Below, in pieces: positions 1-7,716 of a stretch of 64,000 bases of DNA (positions are counted from its first letter, which is position 1; every line of letters begins with the position of its first letter). Position numbers and translations under genes: made by a program. Below the pieces are notes generated by a model. The model made no database searches. It saw only the letters and a list, made by a program, of their open reading frames with translations, and was not told the DNA's origin. This DNA is from Eubacteriales bacterium. Lineage in GTDB: Bacteria > Bacillota > Clostridia > Oscillospirales > Oscillospiraceae. The DNA is taken from the NCBI GenBank assembly GCA_030536515.1, contig JAUNPV010000011.1:1-64000 (forward strand), read 5' to 3'.

Positions 1-3
1 CAC

Positions 4-315
4 ATTTCACAAATCCCGAAGGGATTTATTTCACTGAATCCCTCATCCTCTGCCAGCAAAAACGCAGAGGATGAGGGATTCGAGTGCCGAATTTCCCTTC
101 CGTGGGACGGGAAATTCGTAAGGTGGTCGGCCGGTTTTGTGAAATATTTTGCTTGCCGCAAAATGTGAAATATCAGCTTGCGCTGATGTGAAATATTCTG
201 CTAAGGCAGAATGTGAAATGAAATAAATCCCCTCACGCCCGCAGGCATTTCACGCTGCACAGCAGCATTTCACGTGCGAAGCACATTTCACAAATCCCGA
301 AGGGATTTATTTCAC
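4..315. repeat. Array of different small hairpins separated by a constant 7-bp linker
   Basis: The linker ATTTCAC occurs at 4-10, 28-34, 247-253, 267-273, 285-291 and 309-315. Its complement GTGAAAT occurs at 139-145, 165-171, 188-194 and 213-219. Between neighbouring linkers lie short palindromes of different sequence: 11-27 and 292-308 (the same stem, AAATCCC/GGGATTT), 146-164, 172-187, 195-212, 254-266 and 274-284. A further hairpin lies at 89-117. Linkers in the left part read one way and those in the right part the other, so the array as a whole is inverted. No open reading frame is seen. It resembles a REP/BIME-like element. Its function is unknown. Confidence 0.75.
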
Positions 316-316
316 T

Positions 317-390
317 GAATCCCTCATCCTCTGCCATAAAAAAACGCCGCCCTAAAGGGCGGCTTTTTTATGGCAGAGGATGAGGGATTC
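317..390. repeat. Long palindrome mirroring the tRNA-Gln 3' end around its terminator
   Basis: The 20 bases at 317-336 are the exact reverse complement of 371-390, which are the CCA end, acceptor and T-arm of the adjacent tRNA-Gln gene. A terminator hairpin lies between them, so almost the whole 74 bp can fold on itself. A further inverted copy of the same 20-mer lies at 36-55, and a direct copy of most of it at 64-82. Copies of a tRNA 3' end can be footprints of integration, but no integrase gene lies nearby. Confidence 0.8.
341..370 (-). terminator. Bidirectional intrinsic terminator of the tRNA-Gln gene
   Basis: Stem GCCGCCC/GGGCGGC with loop TAAA at 346-363, flanked by an A run on the left and a T run on the right, so it can work on both strands. 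It lies just beyond the tRNA 3' end. Confidence 0.8.
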
Positions 391-444
391 GAACCCCCGC
401 AAACGGAGTCAGAGTCCGGTGTGCTACCGTTACACAAATCCTCT
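371..444 (-). tRNA. tRNA-Gln (anticodon CUG)
   Basis: On the minus strand the acceptor arms are AGAGGAT (444-438) and ATCCTCT (381-375), followed by discriminator G and an encoded CCA (373-371). The anticodon loop reads CTCTGAC, giving anticodon CTG (Gln). The T-loop motif GGTTCGAATCC is present. The first anticodon-stem pair is a C/T mismatch. The gene is 74 nt with CCA. A promoter lies directly upstream and a terminator directly downstream, so it appears to be a single-gene transcript. Confidence 0.92.
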
Positions 445-461
445 AAGTGCGGAACGGTTAT

Positions 462-489
462 ATTATAGCTGATTTTTTGGAAATGTCAA
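462..489 (-). promoter_or_regulatory. Sigma-A type promoter of tRNA-Gln
   Basis: Minus strand: TTGACA (489-484), 16-bp spacer, TATAAT (467-462). This places transcription start about 10 bp ahead of the mature tRNA 5' end. The rest of 445-567 shows no gene. Confidence 0.8.
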
Positions 490-567
490 GAAGTTTTTGG
501 AAAATTTATGGAGGTATTTTGAAAAACGGGGGCTGGCACGGCGGTTGGCCGTGCCAGCTGGGTTGTT

Positions 568-676
568 ATACGAATTTTTCATAAAACGACGTATGGTTTT
601 ATGCGGCGGAAAGCCCCGCCAGCCGTCCGGCTGGGCAATGAAAATCTTGTTAAAGATTTGAGTGAAGAAATCGTAT
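568..676. repeat. Hairpin-chain element, family C, short copy
   Basis: Bounded by complementary tips ATACGA (568-573) and TCGTAT (671-676). It contains the stems CAGCCGTCCGGCTG and AATCTTGTTAAAGATT, which recur in the copy at 62039-62248. The right end touches the stop codon of the DUF4179-like gene that ends at 676. It is shorter than the two other copies in the window (2530-2753 and 62039-62248) and lacks their left-hand hairpins. No coding potential is seen. Confidence 0.75.
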
Positions 677-1839
677 TATCGGATGGGGATTTCGATGTAG
701 TTATCCAGGTAGTGGCCGTTTTCGTCCATAAGATAGATTCCGTTTTCGGCGTTTTCGTCCTGAATATAGTTGTGGAACAGCACGGCCTCCACGTCCTCCA
801 CCTTGTACAGGCGGGAGGCTCCGGCGCGCATTTGATAAAGGGTTTTGGCTTCGTCCTGGTACCCGGCGGAGCCGCTGCCGCCGAGCAGGGTCATGGTGGT
901 GCCGTCCTTCATCCGCAGGCCGGCGATTCCTCTGGGGTAGTCTCCCAGGGCGGTCTCGCTGTCATAGCAATTCTTGGTCTGCACCACGGCCCCGATGGAC
1001 AGGGGAGTGATCTCGATTTCCTTCACCACATCGCCGCTGTCACCCAGGGGCGCGTCCAGGCTTACCTTGTAGGTCTCCTCGGAGCCGGTGATTTTCCAGC
1101 GCAGCCTCCACTTGCCCTGTGCATCATTCTCAATATCCGCTCTCCCGACGGAGTGACCAAAAGCATCGAAGCCCACCTCGATGACCTTTCCCAGATGCTC
1201 ACCCGGCTTTCCGAAGGAATACTCGAGAATGTATTCCATGCTGCCGTCCTGGGCCTGGTAATGTAAGATTGACTCGCCGTTGGCCTTTCTCTGAATGGGC
1301 GTTCCGTCCTCATAGACGAATTTTCCGTCGTTATTGAGCACTGTCCCGTCGTAGAACCAGCCGCTGCCGCCGTAGCCGCCTTCGATTGCTTCGTGCATGG
1401 GCACCCCGTCCATGGTCGCCTCTGCGGGGAAGGCAAAGGGCGGCATTCCCTCTGTGTATGGCAGGCCCTCAATGCGGAATACCATCTTCAAGTGATAGTT
1501 GTCGGCAATGGTCTGGACCGCCGTGACGGTGATGCCCTGGTCCGTCACACTGAGGATATCGCCGGACTGCTTTTCCTTTTCCAGCATGGAGGACAGGCCG
1601 ATATCCTGGGCCTGGGCCCGCTGCTCTTCGGATGCCTGGTACTGGCCGTCCATGCTTTTGGACCAGCGGGTGTACACCGCCGCCCCGGTCATGGTGGCCA
1701 GAATCAGAGTGGCCGCCAGGCCCAGGAGCACCGCCTTTTTCAGGCTCCGCCGGGGCCTGGGTTCCCGAGAGCGGACCGCCGAGAGGACATATTGGTCCTG
1801 CACCTGGCCGATGGCATCCAGAAGCTGATTTGCATTCAT
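676..1839 (-). CDS. Membrane-anchored partner of an ECF sigma factor (DUF4179-like)
   Basis: A 387-residue protein. A short cytoplasmic head beginning MNANQLLDAIGQ carries an Arg/Lys cluster before one transmembrane segment (about residues 50-68). A large extracytoplasmic beta-rich domain follows. This layout fits the DUF4179-type proteins that sit next to ECF sigma genes and probably act as membrane anti-sigma or signal-sensing partners. I see no zinc-binding HxxxCxxC motif, so it is not a ZAS-type anti-sigma factor. The start at 1839 has a good Shine-Dalgarno site (GGAGGAATTACA) and overlaps the sigma gene stop as ATGA, implying translational coupling. The anti-sigma role is inferred from context. 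The signal sensed is unknown. Confidence 0.7.
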   Translation of the reverse strand: MNANQLLDAIGQVQDQYVLSAVRSREPRPRRSLKKAVLLGLAATLILATMTGAAVYTRWSKSMDGQYQASEEQRAQAQDIGLSSMLEKEKQSGDILSVTDQGITVTAVQTIADNYHLKMVFRIEGLPYTEGMPPFAFPAEATMDGVPMHEAIEGGYGGSGWFYDGTVLNNDGKFVYEDGTPIQRKANGESILHYQAQDGSMEYILEYSFGKPGEHLGKVIEVGFDAFGHSVGRADIENDAQGKWRLRWKITGSEETYKVSLDAPLGDSGDVVKEIEITPLSIGAVVQTKNCYDSETALGDYPRGIAGLRMKDGTTMTLLGGSGSAGYQDEAKTLYQMRAGASRLYKVEDVEAVLFHNYIQDENAENGIYLMDENGHYLDNYIEIPIR

Positions 1840-2393
1840 TGTAATTCCTCCTTTTCCAGGGCTGTACGGAGCCGGGTTCTGGTCCGCAGCAGCATGGATT
1901 TGACCTTGCTTTCCGTAAAGCCGAAGCTCTCCGCAATGTCCTTGACACCGTCCAGCAGAAAATACCGCCGCAGGAACACGTCCCGCTCGGTCTTTGGCAG
2001 GGCGGCCAGGAAGCGGTTGAGGCAGCGGACGGTCTGCTTCAGCTGGAAGGTCCCCTCCACGTCCCGGGGGTCCGCCACGCAGCCGTCCAGCTCCTCCAGA
2101 GCCAGCAGCACCTGGCCGCCGCCCCGCTTCTGGCTGCTGCTGCGCCGCCAGCGGGAAATGGAAATCCGCCGGGTGAGCTTGCCCAGGAAGCTGCCCAGGC
2201 AGGCGGGCCGGTGGGGCGGAAGATTGTCCCAGGCCGCCAAATATGTATCGTTGACGCACTCCTGGGCGTCCTCCCGGCTGGAGAGCACATTGTAGGCCAC
2301 GCTGTAGCAGTAGCCGCCGTATTTTTCCTCGGTCTCAGAAATGGCCTGCTCCGAGCGCTGCCAGTACAGCTCCACAATCTGACTGTCGTCCAT
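1836..2393 (-). CDS. ECF-type RNA polymerase sigma factor
   Basis: A 185-residue sigma-70 family protein with region 2 in the first ~90 residues (DAQECVNDTYLAAW) and a region 4 helix-turn-helix near the end (LPKTERDVFLRRYFLL, then KDIAESFGFTESKVKSML). Length and motifs fit the short sigma factors of Clostridia that are paired with DUF4179-type membrane proteins. The start at 2393 follows AGGAGGTGTCTTA. The stop overlaps the next gene as ATGA. It probably directs RNA polymerase to promoters like the one just upstream (2433-2462), that is, autoregulation. A second operon of the same kind lies at 50810-52713. Confidence 0.9.
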   Translation of the reverse strand: MDDSQIVELYWQRSEQAISETEEKYGGYCYSVAYNVLSSREDAQECVNDTYLAAWDNLPPHRPACLGSFLGKLTRRISISRWRRSSSQKRGGGQVLLALEELDGCVADPRDVEGTFQLKQTVRCLNRFLAALPKTERDVFLRRYFLLDGVKDIAESFGFTESKVKSMLLRTRTRLRTALEKEELQ

Positions 2394-2432
2394 TAAGACA
2401 CCTCCTGTTGTTTTGAAAAGGCCTTTCACCTG

Positions 2433-2462
2433 TATACTCGCAAAAGCAGGGGTGCGGTTGCA
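2433..2462 (-). promoter_or_regulatory. Putative ECF promoter of the first sigma operon
   Basis: Minus strand: TGCAACC (2462-2456), 15-bp spacer, CGAGTATA (2440-2433), about 40 bp ahead of the sigma start codon. The AAC-containing -35 and CG-starting -10 are typical of ECF promoters. The second sigma operon has a near match (52746-52776). Confidence 0.55.
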
Positions 2463-2481
2463 TCCTTTTTGAAAAAAATGT

Positions 2482-2521
2482 AAAAAAGCCCCCGTACCGG
2501 TAGTATACCAGATACGGGGGG
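2482..2521 (-). terminator. Terminator downstream of the pst-phoU operon
   Basis: Stem CCCCCGTA (2489-2496) / TACGGGGG (2513-2520), followed on the minus strand by a run of six T (A run at 2482-2487). Transcription leaving phoU would cross the repeat at 2530-2753 and end here, just before the ECF promoter. Confidence 0.65.
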
Positions 2522-2529
2522 TATATGTC

Positions 2530-2753
2530 ATACTAATCCTAGATAAAAATATCGACAAAATCGATATTTTTATCGCACAGCGCCTATGCGCTGTGCGATT
2601 GCCGGAGGCAATCGAGGATGCAGTCAATACATTCCATGAGGGCGTTTCGGTGCATAAAAGCAAATTTATTTGTTTTTATGCTGGCGAAAAGCCCTGCACA
2701 TCCGTAGGATGTGCGTTCTAAACCATGTATATGGTTTAGAAATGGAATAGTAT
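2530..2753. repeat. Hairpin-chain element, family C, full copy 1
   Basis: Tips are ATACTA (2530-2535) and TAGTAT (2748-2753). The element is a chain of hairpins including GATAAAAATATCG/CGATATTTTTATC, GCACAGCGCCTATGCGCTGTGC, GCACATCCGTAGGATGTGC and TCTAAACC/GGTTTAGA. Linkers such as GCAGTCAATAC and GGCGTTTCGG match the copy at 62039-62248, while most stems differ in sequence. No coding potential is seen. It lies between the pst operon and its terminator. Confidence 0.8.
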
Positions 2754-2766
2754 CAAAAGGACGGTA

Positions 2767-3420
2767 TTATTCCCCGTCCTCCGGAGGCAGGTCGCCGGTG
2801 AGGGAGAAGTCCACCCATTCGGCGATGTTGGAGGCGTGGTCGCCGATGCGCTCGAAGTATTTGGCAATCATCAGCAGGTCCAGGGCGCACTCGCCGGCCT
2901 CGGGGTGGGCGGCGATGCGGCCGATGAGGTCGGCCTTGATTTGGCTGAAGTAGTTGTCCACCCCGTCGTCCATGGCGATGACCTGCCGGGCCAGGGCCAG
3001 GTCCCCCCGGATGAAGGCGTTCACGCCGCCGTTGACCATGGCAATGGCCGCCCGGCCCATGTCGGCCACCTGCTGGCAGCCGGACCGGTCACAGCCTGCC
3101 AGGAAGGGGATAATCTCGGCAATCTCCCGGCACTGATCGCCGATGCGCTCCATGTCGGTAATCATTTTCAGGGCGGCGGACACCTGGCGCAGGTCCCGGG
3201 CCACGGGCTGCTGCTTGAGCAGCAGCTTTAAGCACAGGGCCTCAATGTCCCGCTCCAGCTGGTCGATGCGGGCATCCAGGGGGGGCACCTTGGCGGCCAG
3301 GGTCTTGTCCCCCTCCGTCAGGGCCCGGACGGCCCAGTCCATGGCCTCCTGGCACAGGCCGCCCATGTTTTCCAGCTGCTCATGGAGCTGCTTCAGCTGG
3401 CCTTCAAATTCGCTTCTCAT
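2767..3420 (-). CDS. phoU: PhoU-family phosphate regulator
   Basis: A 217-residue all-helical protein with two PhoU repeats. The start ([16 protein letters not shown]) and the metal-binding type motif ERIGDQCREIAE, repeated as ERIGDHASNIAEW near the C-terminus, are diagnostic. PhoU proteins link Pst transporter activity to the PhoR kinase and dampen the phosphate-starvation response. It is the last gene of the pst operon. The start is one of two adjacent ATG codons (3423 or 3420) that overlap the pstB stop. I chose the second because its spacing from GGGAGG is better. Confidence 0.95.
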   Translation of the reverse strand: MRSEFEGQLKQLHEQLENMGGLCQEAMDWAVRALTEGDKTLAAKVPPLDARIDQLERDIEALCLKLLLKQQPVARDLRQVSAALKMITDMERIGDQCREIAEIIPFLAGCDRSGCQQVADMGRAAIAMVNGGVNAFIRGDLALARQVIAMDDGVDNYFSQIKADLIGRIAAHPEAGECALDLLMIAKYFERIGDHASNIAEWVDFSLTGDLPPEDGE

Positions 3421-4169
3421 CATCCAAACCTCCCGGTGATGTAATCTTCCGTCCGCTTGTCTCTGGGCTGGGCGAACAGAGCGTCGGTGCTGCCGTACTC
3501 CACCAGCTCGCCCAGCAGGAAGAAGGCGGTCTGGTCGGAAATGCGCACGGCCTGCTGCATATTGTGGGTGACCATGACGATGGTGTATTTCTTTTTCAGC
3601 TGGGTGGCCAGCTCCTCGATTTTTAAGGTGGAGATGGGGTCCAGGGCGGAGGTGGGCTCGTCCATCAGCAGCACCTGGGGCTCCACGGCCATGGCCCGGG
3701 CGATGCACAGCCGCTGCTGCTGGCCGCCGGACAGGCCCAGGGCGGACTTTTTCAGCCGGTCCTTCACCTCGTCCCAGAGGTTGGCCCCCCGGAGGGAGCC
3801 CTCCACGATTTCGTCCAGCTGCTGTCTGCCCCGGACGCCATGGGTCCGGGGGCCGTAGGCGATGTTGTCGTAAATGCTCATGGGGAAGGGGTTGGGCTTC
3901 TGGAACACCATGCCGATGTCCTTGCGCAGCTGGTAGGGCTCGGCTGTCATAATGTCCTGGCCCCGGTAGCGGATGTCGCCCTCGATGCGCACGCCGGGAA
4001 TCAGGTCGTTCATCCGGTTCAGGGTCTTGAGGAAGGTGGACTTGCCGCAGCCGGAGGGGCCGATGAGGGCGGTGATGGCATTTTCCGGGATGTCAATGTT
4101 GATATTTTTCAGGGCCTGGTTGGCACCGTACCACAGGCACAGGTCCTTGGCGGTAATGACCGGAATCAT
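3420..4169 (-). CDS. pstB: Phosphate ABC transporter ATP-binding protein PstB
   Basis: A 249-residue ABC ATPase. It has Walker [10 protein letters not shown] (about residues 33-41), signature LSGGQQQR and Walker [13 protein letters not shown], with the PstB-specific feature of a long Q-loop region rich in Pro ([15 protein letters not shown]). It powers phosphate uptake through PstC/PstA. The start at 4169 overlaps the pstA stop as ATGA and follows GGAGAACCTT. The length is normal for the family. Confidence 0.97.
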   Translation of the reverse strand: MIPVITAKDLCLWYGANQALKNINIDIPENAITALIGPSGCGKSTFLKTLNRMNDLIPGVRIEGDIRYRGQDIMTAEPYQLRKDIGMVFQKPNPFPMSIYDNIAYGPRTHGVRGRQQLDEIVEGSLRGANLWDEVKDRLKKSALGLSGGQQQRLCIARAMAVEPQVLLMDEPTSALDPISTLKIEELATQLKKKYTIVMVTHNMQQAVRISDQTAFFLLGELVEYGSTDALFAQPRDKRTEDYITGRFG

Positions 4170-5011
4170 AAGGTTCTCCTTTTCGTAAAATGTTTCCCCA
4201 CCATACCGGCCAGCAGGTTCAGCAGCACCGTGAGGATCATCAAAATGGCGGCAATGGCGAAGGCCACGCCGAACTCGCCCTGCTCCTTGGCGTAGACATA
4301 CAGGGCAACGGTCAGGGTGGCTCCGGCGCTGTTCAGTCCCTTCCAGGGGCCGTTCAGCGCATGGGCAAAGCCGGCGGTGTACAGCAGGGCGGCGGACTCG
4401 CCCAGAATCCGGCCCACGGTGAGGATGCAGCCGGTGACAATGCCGTCCACGCAGTTGGGAAGCACCACCGTCCTGATCATCCGCCACTTTCCCGCGCCCA
4501 GGCCCAGGGCGCCCTCCCGGTAGGCCTGGGGAACGGTTTTCAGGCTCTCCTGGGTGGTGCGCATGATGGTGGGCAGGTTCATAATGGTCAGCGTCATAGC
4601 GCCGGCCAGCAGGGAGGTGCCGCCGCCGCAGAACACCAGCATACCCACCAGACCGTAGATGATGGAGGGAATGCCGGACAGGGTCTCGGCGGCGTTGCTG
4701 ATGAGGGAGGCCAGCCGCTGATTTTTGGCGTACTCCGTCAGATAAATGGCGGCCCCCACCCCCAGGGGCAGGACAATGGCCAATGTAGCCACGGTGATGT
4801 ACAGGGTGTTCAGAATATCAGGCAGAATGCCAATCTTGCCCGAGAGATAGCTGGGCTTGGTGGACAGCAGCTCCCAGCTGATGTTGGGCAGCCCCTTCCA
4901 CAGCACATAGCCGATGAGAAACAGGGTCAGGGCGCAGGTCAGCCCGGCGCACAGGCCCATCAGCACCCGCATGGTCAGAATATAGGCCCGGCGGCCTTTG
5001 GACAGCTTCAC
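4166..5011 (-). CDS. pstA: Phosphate ABC transporter permease PstA
   Basis: A 281-residue permease with about six transmembrane helices. The binding-protein-dependent transport EAA loop is seen in the [24 protein letters not shown] region. Motifs such as [12 protein letters not shown] are typical of PstA/PstC. It forms the membrane channel with PstC. It starts three bases beyond the pstC stop and overlaps pstB by four bases, so the genes are translationally coupled. Confidence 0.95.
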   Translation of the reverse strand: MKLSKGRRAYILTMRVLMGLCAGLTCALTLFLIGYVLWKGLPNISWELLSTKPSYLSGKIGILPDILNTLYITVATLAIVLPLGVGAAIYLTEYAKNQRLASLISNAAETLSGIPSIIYGLVGMLVFCGGGTSLLAGAMTLTIMNLPTIMRTTQESLKTVPQAYREGALGLGAGKWRMIRTVVLPNCVDGIVTGCILTVGRILGESAALLYTAGFAHALNGPWKGLNSAGATLTVALYVYAKEQGEFGVAFAIAAILMILTVLLNLLAGMVGKHFTKRRTL

Positions 5012-5014
5012 AGG

Positions 5015-5884
5015 TCAGCCCTCCTTTTCTCGTTTTAAAAAGAAATTCAGTGCTGCATTACACAGCATGATAAACAGATACAGCACCAGAGCGATGGAGA
5101 ACAGGGCCTCCCGCTGAAGGCTGCCCACCGGGGCGTAGGCCATTTCGCTGGACACGGCGGTGGTCAGGAACCGGACGCTCTGGAAGATGCTGGGCATATT
5201 GGCGGCGTTGCCTGCCACCATCATCACGGCCATGGTCTCGCCGATGGCCCGGCCCACGCCCAGCACCACAGCGGCGGCAATGCCGCTTTTGGCGGCGGGG
5301 ACGGACACCCGGAACCAGGTCTCCACCGGGGTGGCTCCCAGGGCCAGGGAGGCGTCCTCATACTCCTGGGGCACCGCCTCCAGGGCGGTGAGGGACACCT
5401 TCACAATGGAGGGCAGAATCATAATGGCCAGCACGATGATGGCGGCCAGCAGGCTGGCCCCGTCGGGGACCCCGAACAGCACCCGGATGCCCGGCACCAG
5501 CACCATCATGCCAACCAGGCCGTAGACCACCGAGGGAATGCCCGCCAGCAGGCTGACGGCCCCCTCCATCAGGCTTTTCACCCGGGCCGGCGCGGCCTTG
5601 GCCAGATACACGGCGGTGAAAAAGCCCACCGGCACCCCCACCAGAATGGCCCCGGCGGTGCCGTAGATGCTGGTGAGGATAAAGGGCAGGATTCCGTAGG
5701 CAGGCTGGGCGGCGGTGGAGGCCCAGGTGGTTCCGAACAGGAAGGGAATCAGCCCAATCTTCCCAATGGCCGGAATGCCGGAGATTACCAGATACACCGT
5801 AATCAGCAGCACACAGGCCACGGTGATGAGTCCCAGCAGAAGGAATATTCCGTGGACGAAATTTTCAAATCTTTGTTTAGTCAT
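5015..5884 (-). CDS. pstC: Phosphate ABC transporter permease PstC
   Basis: A 289-residue inner-membrane permease with six predicted helices and the conserved loop AGIPSVVYGLVGM. The EAA motif is in VPQEYEDASLALGATPVETWFRV. I took the ATG at 5884 (MTKQRFENFV) because AAGGTG lies seven bases upstream. An earlier in-frame ATG at 5899 has no such site. It is separated from pstS by 137 bp carrying hairpins (5912-6010). Confidence 0.95.
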   Translation of the reverse strand: MTKQRFENFVHGIFLLLGLITVACVLLITVYLVISGIPAIGKIGLIPFLFGTTWASTAAQPAYGILPFILTSIYGTAGAILVGVPVGFFTAVYLAKAAPARVKSLMEGAVSLLAGIPSVVYGLVGMMVLVPGIRVLFGVPDGASLLAAIIVLAIMILPSIVKVSLTALEAVPQEYEDASLALGATPVETWFRVSVPAAKSGIAAAVVLGVGRAIGETMAVMMVAGNAANMPSIFQSVRFLTTAVSSEMAYAPVGSLQREALFSIALVLYLFIMLCNAALNFFLKREKEG

Positions 5885-5911
5885 ATTACACCTTATCAAT
5901 CAGAACAGACA

Positions 5912-6010
5912 GCCTCGCAGAGTTTGCCGCCGCAGCGGCAAATCAAATTCAATCATGTTCGGCCGGGGCGTGTGTGTAAAATATGGCCGCCAGCGGCGGC
6001 CATATTTTAC
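5912..6010. repeat. Hairpin-bearing element between pstS and pstC
   Basis: The first part (5912-5970) contains TTTGCCGCCGCAGCGGCAAA and is closely repeated at 45229-45287. The second part is a 16-bp perfect stem (5976-5991 with 5995-6010, loop AGC). On the pst mRNA it follows the pstS stop. Such hairpins commonly protect the binding-protein message and reduce read-through into the permease genes. That role here is inferred. Confidence 0.65.
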
Positions 6011-6021
6011 GTTATTCGGTG

Positions 6022-6927
6022 TCAGGCGAGGGGCACAGCGCCTGCGGCGGAAATCAGCTCCTTGGCCTCGGCGGAGAGGGCGAAGTCGAAGAAGGCCTGG
6101 GCGGTCTCGGACAGCTCGCCCTTGGTCACCAGCACGAAGGGACGCTGCACAGCGTAGCTGCCATCCAGAACGGTGGCCTCGGAGGGGGTCACGCCGTCCA
6201 CGGTCAGGGCCTTCACGGTGTCCTTGATGGAGGCCAGGGAGGCGTAGCCGATGGCGTTGGGGTTGCCGGCCACGGTGGTGATGACGTCGCCGGTGGAGGT
6301 CAGCTCCTGACGGTAGGCGCACTTGTCCTTGGTGCCGGTGATGGACTCGAAGCCGTCCCGGGTGCCGGAGCCGGCCTCACGGCCAATCAGAACGATTTCG
6401 GCATCCTGGCCGCCCACCTGGACCCAGTTGGTGATTTCGCCGGTGTAAATCTTGGCGATGTTCTCCAGGGACAGGTCAGATACGGTGTTGGCGGGGTTGA
6501 CGATGATGGCGATGCCGTCCAGGGCAACGGTGGTGCCGGTGAGGCCCTTGGCGATTTCCTCATCCTTCAGAGCCCGGCTGGACAGGCCGATGTCGCAGCG
6601 GCCCTCCGCAGCGGCGGTGATGCCGGAGCCGGAGCCGGTGGGGTTATAGGTGAAGTTCACGCCGGAGTTGGCCTCCATGAAGGCCTCGCCCAGGGTGCCG
6701 ATGACCTTCTCCATGGAGGTGGAGCCGTCGGTGGCAACGGAGCCGGTGAGGCTGGCAGCGGGGGCCTCGGTAGCGGGAGCCTCAGTGGCAGGGGCCTGGG
6801 TGGCGGGAGCCTCGGTGGCAGGCGCCTGGGTAGCGGGGGCCTCAGTGGCAGCAGGGGTCTGGGCGCAGCCAGCCAGCATAGAGGCAGCCAGCACCACAGT
6901 CAGAAGGGTGCAGAGGATTCTTTTCAT
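6022..6927 (-). CDS. pstS: Phosphate-binding lipoprotein PstS
   Basis: A 301-residue lipoprotein with a signal peptide ending in the lipobox LAGC (Cys20). A low-complexity tether made of repeats of APATEAPATQ covers about residues 22-60. The PBP-like domain then has phosphate-contact motifs near GSTSMEKV, NPTGSGSGI and GREAGSGTRDGFE. It captures phosphate for PstCAB outside the membrane. It is the first gene of the operon, with Shine-Dalgarno AAAGGAG. The Thr/Pro/Ala linker resembles that of the sugar-binding lipoprotein at 24428-25465, suggesting a common surface-tether style in this organism. Confidence 0.96.
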   Translation of the reverse strand: MKRILCTLLTVVLAASMLAGCAQTPAATEAPATQAPATEAPATQAPATEAPATEAPAASLTGSVATDGSTSMEKVIGTLGEAFMEANSGVNFTYNPTGSGSGITAAAEGRCDIGLSSRALKDEEIAKGLTGTTVALDGIAIIVNPANTVSDLSLENIAKIYTGEITNWVQVGGQDAEIVLIGREAGSGTRDGFESITGTKDKCAYRQELTSTGDVITTVAGNPNAIGYASLASIKDTVKALTVDGVTPSEATVLDGSYAVQRPFVLVTKGELSETAQAFFDFALSAEAKELISAAGAVPLA

Positions 6928-6983
6928 TTCAAATTTCTCCTTTAATATTCAATATCGTATGGACTTTCGTTCCTACGCCTATC

Positions 6984-7012
6984 ATCATACCGGAGCCGTG
7001 TAAAATCTAAAA
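6984..7012 (-). promoter_or_regulatory. Candidate pst promoter with activator-type -35 region
   Basis: Minus strand: -10 TATGAT (6989-6984) with no consensus -35 at the right distance. Just upstream are T-rich direct repeats (TTTTAGA, TTTTACA) that resemble PhoP half-sites. Control by PhoP is inferred, and no phoPR genes lie in the window. 7013-7070 shows nothing else. Confidence 0.35.
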
Positions 7013-7070
7013 GAATCCTTTTGTCAAATTCCTGCAAAGAAATCAGGCACCAGGTAAAATCCCTGCGGCA

Positions 7071-7104
7071 TTAAAAAATGCCGCCTGCATTGCGTTCAGG
7101 CGGC
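7071..7104 (-). terminator. Terminator of the toxin-antitoxin operon
   Basis: Stem GCCGCCTG (7080-7087) / CAGGCGGC (7097-7104), followed on the minus strand by a T run (A run at 7073-7078). Confidence 0.75.
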
Positions 7105-7115
7105 AAAGGGTCGAA

Positions 7116-7445
7116 TTATGGAATTGGCTCCTCCGCATCACCGAACAGGACACGAAGATAATCCCGGCGGCCATAGAGCACCCGGTCAACGAATAGATTT
7201 TTTCCGCTTACCCGATAGAACACCATGTAGCTTCCACTGACGAGATAGCGGTAATCGCTGTCCACGTCCGCAGCAGCGCACAGGGGCGTTCCAATCAGGG
7301 CATGGTCCCGGAGAGAGCGAATGCTCTTTGTGATGTTCGCCACTGTGGAAAGCGCCGCCTGCGGGTTTTCCAAGTCCTCAGAAATATACGCCTTGAGCTC
7401 CGCCAGGTCAGAGAGAGCCTCGGGGGATAAATGCAGATTATTCAT
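7116..7445 (-). CDS. RelE/ParE-family toxin
   Basis: A 109-residue protein with the ParE/RelE fold pattern. It has an N-terminal helix pair (LSPEALSDLAELKAYISEDLENPQAALSTVANI), then Leu-rich and beta segments including YRYLVSGSYMVFYRVSGKNLFVDRVLYGRRDYLRVLF. The ending VLYGRRDYxxxL is typical of ParE/YoeB-like plasmid stabilisation toxins. Targets in the family are either DNA gyrase or ribosome-bound mRNA, and sequence alone does not decide which. ATG at 7445 overlaps the antitoxin stop by 8 bp. An in-frame TTG at 7451 is a possible alternative start. Confidence 0.88.
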   Translation of the reverse strand: MNNLHLSPEALSDLAELKAYISEDLENPQAALSTVANITKSIRSLRDHALIGTPLCAAADVDSDYRYLVSGSYMVFYRVSGKNLFVDRVLYGRRDYLRVLFGDAEEPIP

Positions 7446-7692
7446 GTGCAATTCCGAGACCTTCCTCTACGGCCTCCAGGGTCAGCCAGCCCTTTTCCTC
7501 GCCGGACTTGCGGCCCCTGGCAAGCTCGTTCATCAGCCGCAGCGTTGCCTGTGTTTTTTCGTAGTCGTGCATATCCACGATGGCATAACGCCCGCGCCCG
7601 TTCTTCGTCAGAAAGACAGGAGCGCCCACCGCCACATCACGCAGGACCTCGGTATAGTTGCGCAGGTCAGAAATGGGTTTGATGTTCGGCAT
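7438..7692 (-). CDS. Phd/YefM-family antitoxin
   Basis: An 84-residue protein starting MPNIKPISDLRNYTEVL, the standard Phd/YefM opening, followed by GAPVFLTKNGRGRYAIVDMHDYEK, the DNA-binding core. The acidic C-terminal tail would neutralise the toxin encoded immediately downstream. By analogy it also represses its own promoter, and inverted CAGCAAA repeats flank the -35 box. The Shine-Dalgarno AAAGGAG lies eight bases ahead of the ATG. Confidence 0.92.
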   Translation of the reverse strand: MPNIKPISDLRNYTEVLRDVAVGAPVFLTKNGRGRYAIVDMHDYEKTQATLRLMNELARGRKSGEEKGWLTLEAVEEGLGIAHE

Positions 7693-7716
7693 ATTCTATC
7701 AGCTCCTTTCACCTAT

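Noticed and set aside
4-315. Possible CRISPR array
   Set aside because: The repeat is only seven bases, its orientation flips within the array, the intervening sequences are palindromes of variable length, and no cas gene is present.
371-444. tRNA-Gln as an integration site of a genomic island
   Set aside because: Copies of the tRNA 3' end are present, but no integrase, phage or conjugation gene lies on either side. The copies lie within 350 bp and enclose only repeats.
601-1266. Open frame on the plus strand opposite the ECF membrane partner
   Set aside because: It is a mirror frame of a well-supported minus-strand gene, low in complexity (Val/Gly/His-rich) with no ribosome-binding site. 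Many other long frames opposite high-GC genes (for example 5983-6945, 10111-12018, 52213-54318) were dropped for the same reason.
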